This document shows, piece by piece, positions 1-5,201 of a stretch of 5,327 bases of DNA; position 1 is the stretch's first letter, and the number at the start of each line of letters is the position of its first letter. The notes beneath the pieces were generated by a model. The model was not told the origin of the DNA, ran no database searches, and worked only from the letters and a program-made list of their open reading frames with translations. The stretch lies in assembly GCA_024227975.1 (NCBI GenBank), contig JAAETV010000541.1:1-5327 (forward strand). Reading direction: 5' to 3'. The DNA comes from Actinomycetes bacterium. GTDB lineage: Bacteria; Actinomycetota; Acidimicrobiia; Acidimicrobiales; SZUA-35. The position numbers were made by a program, and so were the translations under genes.

Positions 1-216
1 ACCTCACCTCCAGCCTCCCGCAGCCTCTGAGCGTCCCCGGCTGAAATCGGGACGATCTGAAAGGTGTGATCCGTGGTCATGTCTCCACGCTCTCATCGAC
101 ATAGGGACAAGGCTGGCGGCAATCGGACAGCCAAGTAGCAGACCGGCGAAACCTTGGCCGAGCGGCGCCTTGGATTCTGTGAGACGGTTCTGCTGGGTGA
201 GGGTCTTAGGTGGGTG
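1..216. other. Upstream region of the sigma operon, no gene recognised
   Basis: No convincing gene is seen here. One plus-strand frame is open from the window edge to a TGA at 215-217 that overlaps the sigma gene's ATG, but its third codon positions are not GC-enriched and its translation does not resemble a protein, so I do not call it. CCTTGG occurs twice, at 152-157 and 168-173, in direct orientation and flanking the small inverted repeat GCCG/CGGC (157-166). This could be part of a promoter or operator, but I cannot identify clear -35 and -10 boxes. Confidence 0.4.
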
Positions 217-693
217 ATGGCTGAAATCGTGCACCACAGTGGTGTCGTTGACCTGGTAGAGGTTGAGACCCGGCTCAAACGGGCTTTCGTAGCCCGCTAC
301 GGGCTCGACCCAGGCCTCGACGTTGCTGCCGATGCGTTGGCGTGGGCTTGGGCCAACCAAGAACAGGTTGCCGCCGCCGACAACCCAACTGGTCTCTTGT
401 ATCGGGTCGGACAGAGCCGAGCCCGCCGCTATCTGCGGTGGAAGCGGCGCAGTAGCGGGTCGGGCTATCCACCCGAGCGAGACTCCGAGCGATCCGTCTG
501 GGTCGAACCAGGTCTCGAAGCCGCACTGACAGATCTCGACATCGAGCAGCGCACCGCGGTGGTCCTGGTGCATTGCTTCCAATGGACCTATCAGGAAGTC
601 GCCGATCTTCTGGGCGTGCCGCTTCACACCGTCCGCAATCGAGTACACCGGGGCCTGGATCGGCTCCGTGTTCACCTTGGAGCCCAACGATGA
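217..693 (+). CDS. Short ECF-type sigma-70 family RNA polymerase sigma factor
   Basis: Predicted cytoplasmic sigma factor of 158 residues that would direct RNA polymerase to a small set of promoters. Residues 36-78 look like a compact region 2: a run rich in Ala and Trp (LAWAWAN, 41-47), then DNPTGLLYRVGQSRARR (55-71), a pattern I know from short actinobacterial ECF-like sigma factors. A charged linker follows. Residues about 103-154 form a clear region 4 with the helix-turn-helix TYQEVADLLGVPLHTVRNRV (124-143), including the usual hydrophobic pattern and the VRNRVHRGLDRLR recognition helix. ECF sigma factors are usually about 170-200 residues, so region 2 is reduced. ATG 217 is chosen because similarity begins close after it. 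GTG 214 and TTG 154 are in-frame alternatives. The purine-rich stretches 196-203 and 208-214 are imperfectly spaced as ribosome binding sites. It overlaps the next gene by four bases (ATGA), which implies translational coupling. Confidence 0.85.
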   Translation: MAEIVHHSGVVDLVEVETRLKRAFVARYGLDPGLDVAADALAWAWANQEQVAAADNPTGLLYRVGQSRARRYLRWKRRSSGSGYPPERDSERSVWVEPGLEAALTDLDIEQRTAVVLVHCFQWTYQEVADLLGVPLHTVRNRVHRGLDRLRVHLGAQR

Positions 694-1910
694 CAACGCC
701 CAGCGACACTTCGATCGAAGATCGGCTGCGAGACTACGGCCAGCTCCTGGACCATCACATCGACAACGCACCAGCGGGTCACACCGATTCGATACCGCCC
801 CGACAGCAGCGAGCTTGGCTCGCGGTCGCGGCAGCCTGCGTCATCATTGCCCTGGGCGGAATCGCCATCGGCGTCGCCCCCAATCGATCAGAGGTCACGA
901 CTGCAGGGCCGGTCGATTCGGTTGCCGCCGACCTGAGCACAACATCGATCCCGGACCGAGCCCCGGGCGCCGAGCCCGCGCCTGCGGTCGGCATCGAACC
1001 AGCCCCGGACCCCGAAGGCTTCGCTGGCGTCGATAGCTGTGTCGCCTGGATCGAGAAGACCCCCATCGAACTTGCCTTTCCCGCTCTCTTCGAGCCTCGC
1101 ACCGAGACCGAGCAAACGATCGTGCTCCCGCTGCCCCAATCACCAGCCGCGGTGCAAGTACTGCTCATCGGTCCCGGAGGCTCATATCGCTGTCAAGTAT
1201 CTCGAGACGGGGCCACCGTCACCGACTTGAGGGTTGGGCAGGTCGATCCCAACCAGCCTCTCGGTGATAGCGAAATCCTGCTGGTCAACATGGGCTGGAC
1301 GTCGTCCTCGACTGGGGACGCAATGACCGGGCCCAGGACGCTCCAGACGGTCGGTCGAGTTGGCGCCGACGTGGTGACCGTCTGGGCGGTACTCGACGAT
1401 GGCACGACCCTGCCCGCCATCGTGACTGACAACGGATGGTTCTCGATCGACGGCCACATCCCTGTTGACATGCTCCTGTTCGTAGAGACCTACCACTGGC
1501 GCTTGAGTGACGGCACCGTCCGCTCGGCCCCCCTCGCCACACTCCGCGAGGAGACGGCAGAGCAGCAATGTGCCGCCGTCCCCGGCTGTGTCGAGCAGCG
1601 AGTTGCTGAACTGCAGGCAACGGCTCAATCAGCTGGCCTGGACCAGCAAGCCAGTGCGTTGGCCGATGGGACAATCACTGAGTCGGAGCTTCGACAAGCC
1701 AACCAAGATGTCGTGGACTGCCTGAACGAGGCCGGGATCCAGTCAAGCGTCAAAGGCGACGGGACCACCTACACCATCGACATTCGGCCAGACGACGACC
1801 CCGAGCAGTCCCGGATCGGTAACGCGACCTGCAACCGAGAGCACCTAGAACTCATCAGCGAGCTCTACTTTCTGAGAGAGGCCGAAGCGCAACTCAACGA
1901 CAGCGAGTAG
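690..1910 (+). CDS. Putative membrane anti-sigma factor with extracytoplasmic sensor-like region
   Basis: Single-pass membrane protein of 406 residues, probably the regulator of the sigma factor it overlaps; that role is inferred from position and architecture. Residues 1-41 are hydrophilic and would be cytoplasmic (IEDRLRDYGQLLDHHID, 9-25), the place to bind sigma. Residues 43-62 form one transmembrane helix. A Pro/Ala-rich stalk runs to about 112. The outer portion has a beta-rich part (about 115-282), including GRVGADVVTVWAVLDDGTTL (222-241) followed by DNGWF, a pattern familiar from actinobacterial anti-sigma-linked proteins. A helical C-terminal part (about 285-404) contains LADGTITESELRQANQDVVD (324-343), directly followed by a Cys. 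There is no HxxxCxxC zinc motif, so it is not a classical ZAS anti-sigma factor. Six outer cysteines (117, 168, 294, 300, 344, 381) could form disulfides. ATG 690 is chosen because of the ATGA overlap; an upstream in-frame start at 573 would add 39 residues lying inside the sigma gene. Confidence 0.75.
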   Translation: MTTPSDTSIEDRLRDYGQLLDHHIDNAPAGHTDSIPPRQQRAWLAVAAACVIIALGGIAIGVAPNRSEVTTAGPVDSVAADLSTTSIPDRAPGAEPAPAVGIEPAPDPEGFAGVDSCVAWIEKTPIELAFPALFEPRTETEQTIVLPLPQSPAAVQVLLIGPGGSYRCQVSRDGATVTDLRVGQVDPNQPLGDSEILLVNMGWTSSSTGDAMTGPRTLQTVGRVGADVVTVWAVLDDGTTLPAIVTDNGWFSIDGHIPVDMLLFVETYHWRLSDGTVRSAPLATLREETAEQQCAAVPGCVEQRVAELQATAQSAGLDQQASALADGTITESELRQANQDVVDCLNEAGIQSSVKGDGTTYTIDIRPDDDPEQSRIGNATCNREHLELISELYFLREAEAQLNDSE

Positions 1911-1975
1911 CAACACTCAAGGCGGCAACGACAACCGAGGTGGTGTGCAGGCCTCCTACGTGACGAGTCCGGGAG

Positions 1976-1991
1976 CGTGTGTCTTCACACG
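1976..1991. terminator. Small perfect hairpin downstream of the sigma operon
   Basis: CGTGTG (1976-1981) and CACACG (1986-1991) form a perfect six-base stem with a TCTT loop, 65 bases after the stop of the anti-sigma-like gene. No T-run follows on either strand, so an intrinsic terminator is only possible. ACGAGTC also occurs twice nearby in direct orientation (1963-1969 and 1989-1995), the second copy sharing three bases with the stem, which could instead point to a protein-binding site. Confidence 0.25.
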
Positions 1992-2346
1992 AGTCGAAGC
2001 CACAGGCACTTGGCCGACGGTCCCTTCCAGCAAGGCGGCCCTGCTGTGATCCTTCCCGTCGAATCCACCCTCTCGGAGCGGGCTTCGTTGGGGAAAGCGT
2101 CGAGCGAGCGAGCAAGCTCCCCGCGAGCCTGGAGGAGGCGATTCGCGTCGAGTGTTGTGAGCGACTCTCCTCGGGCGACGGCCGGGTGACCACTCCAGGC
2201 CACCAGAAGAGGGTTGCGATAGGCCACCAACTCTCCGCTCCCTCACCCCTAGGAACAACCCTGGCAGAAGAGACTCGTCCTACCATCGTCCAGAACAACG
2301 CTTGGGCTGCCTTGACTCCGTGAACCAGCCCGCTGAAGGTAACACG

Positions 2347-2367
2347 CCGACGCTCCCTGAGCGTTGG
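2347..2367. terminator. Hairpin downstream of the lipoprotein gene, possible terminator
   Basis: ACGCTC (2350-2355) and GAGCGT (2359-2364) pair perfectly around a three-base loop. On the plus strand the stem extends to nine pairs (2347-2355 with 2359-2367) including one G-U. It sits about 95 bases beyond the lipoprotein stop on the minus strand, where the following sequence is GTGTTACCTTC, only mildly T-rich. A weak terminator serving the minus-strand gene is plausible but unproven. Confidence 0.3.
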
Positions 2368-2462
2368 GGACAGGGGGATCATGCACTCGGTTCCGCGCCT
2401 GCGACCCCGAAGCCAACAGCGACCGTTCGCCAAGTGGGATTACCGTTCGGGGGCCGAGAGCG

Positions 2463-3428
2463 TCAGCACGCAGTGCCGTAGAACAGGATCACGTCCATCC
2501 TTGCGTTCGCGCTCGCTCCGAGGCTGACAGCTCCGAAGATGCACTTGTACTTCTCGCTGACCATTGCTCCACCGTGGTCGGGAAGACCGACGGTGTCATT
2601 GTGTTGACGCCCTGACGCCGAGCGTCTGGCCACTTCGTGGGGTGACCAGAGATCGTCGTCATCGTCGTCGGCCGTCGGGCTGTGGCTGGGTTCGCCTACG
2701 AGGAGCGTCCCTCCGTGCTGCTCGGCTGTTGCGCCGCCCACGATGTCGCCGCGGGTTCCGAAACCTCCGTGCGAGGTATTGATCCCAAGCACCGTCGTCT
2801 GCATCTCGACCATCTGCTCAGCGGTGTACATCTCGAGGGGTTGCAAGCCTCGCGCCTGCCGCTCGCAGTTCGCGTACAGCATGAGGTAAAAGGAAACTTC
2901 CCACATGGTGTCGCCGTCGACGTGCTCGCTTCCGAGCGTCTCGCCGACGAAGCCGGGGTTGGTTGGTGCCTCGACCGTGTGGAGATCGACAAACTTGCAC
3001 TTTGCTTCACCCGGATTCGTGGCTTCGGCCAGAAAGGCCACCGGGACAGCGATCGGGTTGGAGCCGTCACCGGTTGTGATCGAAGGCGCTGAGGGAGTGA
3101 TCGGGGCCGTGGTGGTGGATGGGGCCGTGCTCGAAGCGGCTGTCGTGCTGCTCGTTGTCGCTGACGAGGGCGCGGTTGTCGAGCTGGACGTAAACGAACT
3201 CGAGCCAGCGGTGCCATGGTCGCTAGTTGTTGGTGGCGCGGGGGCAGCCGTCGTGGTCGTGCTCCCGCTCGATCTGTCGCTCAAAGCCGACCCGGAAACC
3301 GCGACCAGAGGGGACCTGCTCGATGATGTCTGTCCGCCACTGATCTCAGCGGCGACGGGGTCTCCGGATTCGTCGTTGCTGCAACCGAACAACAGGATCA
3401 GCACGAGCAACAGGGGCAGTCTCTTCAC
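2463..3428 (-). CDS. Predicted lipoprotein with Thr/Ser-rich linker and divergent CAP-like domain
   Basis: Predicted secreted, lipid-anchored protein of 321 residues; function unknown. It begins MKRLPLLLVLILLFGC, a lipoprotein signal peptide with lipobox LFGC and lipidated Cys16 (Phe at -2 is unusual). Residues about 33-120 are a Ser/Thr/Ala/Pro-rich low-complexity linker that would space the domain from the membrane. The C-terminal domain (about 140-321) resembles a CAP/SCP domain: YANCERQARGLQPL (185-198) fits the first helix, SHGGFG (219-224) and AEQ (235-237) fit the first His and Glu, and DHGGAMVSEKYKCIFGAV (284-301) fits the second-His segment. The usual Trp before that His is displaced, and an insertion with six consecutive Asp (254-259) separates the halves. 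Cysteines 144, 188, 296 and 321 could pair. The start is GTG with GAGG seven bases upstream; the frame is closed by TGA just before that. It is convergent with the sigma operon. The lipoprotein call is strong, the CAP assignment moderate. Confidence 0.75.
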   Translation of the reverse strand: MKRLPLLLVLILLFGCSNDESGDPVAAEISGGQTSSSRSPLVAVSGSALSDRSSGSTTTTAAPAPPTTSDHGTAGSSSFTSSSTTAPSSATTSSTTAASSTAPSTTTAPITPSAPSITTGDGSNPIAVPVAFLAEATNPGEAKCKFVDLHTVEAPTNPGFVGETLGSEHVDGDTMWEVSFYLMLYANCERQARGLQPLEMYTAEQMVEMQTTVLGINTSHGGFGTRGDIVGGATAEQHGGTLLVGEPSHSPTADDDDDDLWSPHEVARRSASGRQHNDTVGLPDHGGAMVSEKYKCIFGAVSLGASANARMDVILFYGTAC

Positions 3429-3468
3429 GAGGGGACCTCAGCGTCGTGGGGTGGGTTCTTGCAGACAC
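3346..3468 (-). CDS. Possible 40-codon leader reading frame overlapping the lipoprotein start
   Basis: A GTG at 3468 follows the best Shine-Dalgarno match I see in the window, AGGAGG at 3474-3479 with a five-base spacer. The frame runs 40 codons and ends 83 bases inside the lipoprotein gene in a different frame. The product would be small and Arg-rich, ending RRIRRPRRR. It resembles no family I know, and within the overlap its residues are dictated by the lipoprotein codons. It could be a regulatory upstream frame whose translation affects lipoprotein initiation, a chance match, or the sign of a different arrangement of the 5' end. The Shine-Dalgarno is seen directly; translation is inference. 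Confidence 0.2.
   Translation of the reverse strand: MSARTHPTTLRSPREETAPVARADPVVRLQQRRIRRPRRR
3436..3439 (-). promoter_or_regulatory. Ribosome binding site of the lipoprotein gene
   Basis: GAGG on the minus strand lies seven bases before the GTG start at 3428. It decides this start, because an in-frame TGA lies immediately upstream and the signal peptide begins at this codon. Confidence 0.55.
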
Positions 3469-4008
3469 CTGCCCCTCCTCGCCGACGCGGCAACGAGAGT
3501 GCCAACTCCTAGCCGAAGAGCGGACTCGATCAGTTGCCCTCACGCTATCCGACAGACAAGGGGCCGTCCATTGATGACCCTTGCCCACGCACCCAGCTCA
3601 GCTGACCACGTCGCAGGACCGTCACTATCGAGGACTCCGAAGGGAACGGACTCTGGTCCGACAGCGACCGCCGGGAGGACGCCCATGACTCGGCTGGTCC
3701 GGCACGACACGCGATCCGCGTGCCCAAGACCCTGTCTGTCAGGGACGATGAGCAACAATCAATGCCTGCTCCATCCAAACCTGAACGACTCCGTGAGGAC
3801 GGCATCACTTTCTCCGCTGTGAGTATCGTCGGCGATCTGAGTGCCTCCACCACTGACCGTGACAGCCAGGCCGGCCGTTTGGACAGAGACGCTCATCGCA
3901 CCCTGCGTGGTCGCGCCCGCGACCGCCTGGGTCACTCTCCAACGCCGGTAGTGCGTGGCGATCAGGCGAGCCTCGAACATCTGCCTGACGCCTGCCGACA
4001 GTCAAGGA
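3469..4008. other. Divergent intergenic region between lipoprotein and four-cysteine protein
   Basis: About 540 bases separate two divergently transcribed genes, so promoters for both should lie here. I could not find confident -35/-10 pairs. On the minus strand TTGGCACTC (ending at 3496) matches half of a CIRCE operator, but the matching half is absent. A minus-strand frame starting with ATG at about 3687 and ending at 3540 gives a protein-like 48-residue translation (GVLDSDGPATWSAELGAWAR), but its third positions are not GC-enriched. The only stretch I list separately is 3759-3980. Confidence 0.4.
3759..3980 (-). CDS. Possible small hypothetical protein
   Basis: Unrecognised reading frame of 73 codons starting at ATG 3980. 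In favour: about 72 per cent of its codons end in G or C by my count, rising to about 85 per cent in the first 40, and the translation is protein-like (MFEARLIATHYRRWRVTQAV, then a Ser/Thr/Val/Gly-rich stretch). Against: only a poor ribosome binding site (AGG close to the ATG), only 28 bases to the divergent start at 4009, no recognisable domain, and less codon bias in its second half. It could also be a remnant or chance. No signal peptide or transmembrane helix is visible. Confidence 0.22.
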   Translation of the reverse strand: MFEARLIATHYRRWRVTQAVAGATTQGAMSVSVQTAGLAVTVSGGGTQIADDTHSGESDAVLTESFRFGWSRH

Positions 4009-4350
4009 ATGAATCGGAAGGCCGTCCTCGTCGGGCTGATCGGGGCCGTAGGACTGCTGCTAGGGGTCGCTTTCGGTATTGCTGTCACCTGGGGCCCAAG
4101 CGAGGAGTTCTGCGCCGCGTATGCCGTTGCCCTTCCACTTGACGAGCATCCTGTCACGTACGGTGAGCTGGTGATCCTCGACCACTCCTACCGGGAACGG
4201 GATCCATGCCGAGGCCATGATCTCTGGCACTACATGGATCAGCATCTTGACGGAGTGGATGGCGTACTCTTCGAGGATTGCACGATCTCGTGGGTCGCTG
4301 GCGGTCGCACATCAGCAGAGGATGCTGGCGTTCCCTGCCAATCCAGCTAG
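4009..4350 (+). CDS. Small membrane-anchored protein with four cysteines
   Basis: Hypothetical protein of 113 residues, not recognised as a known family. The N-terminus MNRK is followed by a strong hydrophobic helix at about 5-27 (AVLVGLIGAVGLLLGVAFGI), so it is probably an inner-membrane anchor with residues 30-113 outside, or an uncleaved signal. The outer portion is acidic and contains exactly four cysteines (35, 67, 91, 110), enough for two disulfides, plus aromatic motifs such as DLWHYMDQHLDG (71-82). I chose ATG 4009 because it places the positive residues directly before the helix. AAGGA (4004-4008) abuts the ATG and is too close to be a normal ribosome binding site, so the in-frame GTG at 3955 (131 residues) is an alternative; an in-frame TAG at 3949 limits the frame. 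It stands alone, divergent from the lipoprotein gene. That it is a real gene is likely; its function is unknown. Confidence 0.6.
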   Translation: MNRKAVLVGLIGAVGLLLGVAFGIAVTWGPSEEFCAAYAVALPLDEHPVTYGELVILDHSYRERDPCRGHDLWHYMDQHLDGVDGVLFEDCTISWVAGGRTSAEDAGVPCQSS

Positions 4351-4643
4351 CCCGACAGTGACGCCAGTCGACCGCACCCCAGTCCGGCACTGCTGGCCCG
4401 CCAGGAAGTCTTCAACCCGGTCCTCGCCAACCTGGGTGCTCACCGCCCCCTGTTGTACGCGAGCGGACCACCCGTCCGAGGACGATGCCGGTTGCCGAGC
4501 ATGGGTATCCGTTCGTTCTGAGCAGCGTTGTCGGGTGCTCGGGTCGGGCCGAAGCGTGACGCCTTGCGTGATGTGAGGATCGGGAATACGAGGGTCGATA
4601 TCGCAGCACGCCGTGTCCCCCTTACCCCCCGAACTGCCAAGCT
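4351..4643. other. Intergenic stretch with a decayed coding-like segment
   Basis: No intact gene is seen. The frame of the preceding gene stays open after its TAG for 56 further codons, to TGA at 4519-4521, and codons in the middle of that run are strongly biased to G/C at the third position with a protein-like translation (LLARQEVFNPVLANLGAHR). There is no start codon of its own, so this looks like a gene remnant. From 4522 to 4643 I see only the palindrome CGATATCG (4596-4603) and no clear promoter or ribosome binding site for the gene at 4644. Confidence 0.4.
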
Positions 4644-5039
4644 GTGCGAGTGGCAGTTCTGTACAACACAACCTTCTCTTCATTGGATCCGGTCTCACTC
4701 GCCGCGTTCTGGGCCCAGGCTCTCGGGTACTCGACCAAGGAAGCAAGCCATTCGCTGGTCCGACTCAGACCTCCCCCGGATGCGAGCGGAGCTCCGGACC
4801 TGCTGTTTCTCAAGGTCAACACTCGAACGCAGCCTGGTGGAGCGATTCACTTCGACCTCGCAGCGCCGAGCGTCGACGACGAAGTGCGCCGATTGGTTGG
4901 GCTTGGTGCAAGCCTCGTCGACGGATCGGACATCACCCAACCGGAGTTTCGCGAAGCGAACGGGATCAAATGGGTCGTCCTCACCGACCCTGAAGGGAAC
5001 GAGTTCTGTGTTGGTGGCCTCCCGACCGACCCACCATAA
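4644..5039 (+). CDS. Glyoxalase-like protein, VOC superfamily
   Basis: Soluble cytoplasmic protein of 131 residues with the single-module vicinal oxygen chelate fold. It resembles the glyoxalase-like proteins common in Actinobacteria; the substrate cannot be read from sequence. Signature elements in order: SLDPVSLAAFWAQALGY (13-29), where family members usually have a DP..LA.FW..ALGY pattern; PDLLFLKV (51-58); IHFDLA (68-73) with His69 as probable metal ligand; EVRRLVGLGASLV (80-92), the helix before the last strands; and WVVLTDPEGNEFCV (110-123) with Glu120 as probable second metal ligand. Length is normal for the family. The start is uncertain: GTG 4644 and GTG 4650 are both in frame, no ATG is available upstream before the stop at 4569, and no Shine-Dalgarno is visible. 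Either the mRNA is leaderless or initiation is weak. It lies 293 bases after the four-cysteine gene, so a shared transcript is possible but not shown. Confidence 0.85.
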   Translation: MRVAVLYNTTFSSLDPVSLAAFWAQALGYSTKEASHSLVRLRPPPDASGAPDLLFLKVNTRTQPGGAIHFDLAAPSVDDEVRRLVGLGASLVDGSDITQPEFREANGIKWVVLTDPEGNEFCVGGLPTDPP

Positions 5040-5051
5040 TCCCGACTGCTA

Positions 5052-5096
5052 GCGACCAAGCGGGCACTGCATACCCGGCAAAGTCGCCCAGGTCGC
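5052..5096. repeat. Nested inverted repeat after the glyoxalase-like gene
   Basis: GCGACC (5052-5057) pairs with GGTCGC (5091-5096), and inside it CGGG (5061-5064) pairs with CCCG (5074-5077). It begins 12 bases after the TAA at 5037-5039. There is no T-run, so it is not a standard intrinsic terminator, but its position suits transcript 3'-end formation or protection. Confidence 0.3.
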
Positions 5097-5201
5097 CACG
5101 AACCGGGCCACCACACAATCAAGAATCTCACTCCCATAGAGCCGTCCGAGATCGGCACGACCATCATGCCCCACAATGCCGGGTGGACCAGTGGGAACGC
5201 G

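Larger units (their letters stand above)
1911..2462. other. Convergent intergenic region with decayed coding-like fragments
   Basis: This gap of about 550 bases lies between the 3' ends of the sigma operon and the lipoprotein gene. It holds two small hairpins (annotated separately) and no gene I can defend. Coding-like signal is split. On the minus strand, 2230-1985 reads NPLLVAWSGHPAVARGESLT and a helical continuation, then natural-looking sequence appears to move to another frame ending at 1956. On the plus strand, 1979-2323 is open for 114 codons, with a helical stretch SLEEAIRVECCERLSSGDG. The two overlap, so at most one is genuine. A remnant of a frameshifted gene is the simplest reading. 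Confidence 0.4.

Noticed and set aside
2..217. Plus-strand frame open from the window edge whose TGA overlaps the sigma ATG (TGATG)
   Set aside because: The overlap looks like translational coupling, but third positions are not GC-enriched and the translation is not protein-like.
284..312. Inverted AGCCCG/CGGGCT and repeated ACGGGCT inside the sigma gene
   Set aside because: It lies within the coding region, encodes ordinary residues, and is explained by GC-rich codons.
4..771. Long minus-strand open frame (255 codons) opposite the sigma factor
   Set aside because: The opposite strand encodes a recognisable sigma factor; this translation shows no domain and is an antisense frame typical of GC-rich DNA.
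2571..2670. Frameshift in the lipoprotein near the Asp tract, to explain the displaced Trp of the CAP motif
   Set aside because: Reading the other two minus frames did not restore a W..S..H motif; one hits a stop and the annotated frame continues sensibly to its end.
3488..3496. CIRCE-like half site TTGGCACTC upstream of the lipoprotein
   Set aside because: The inverted second half GAGTGC is missing at the required spacing, so an HrcA operator is not supported.
2905..3822. 305-codon plus-strand frame across the lipoprotein gene
   Set aside because: Most of it is the complement of the Thr/Ser-rich linker (giving Val/Ala runs), and the lipoprotein has a signal peptide, ribosome binding site and domain on the other strand.
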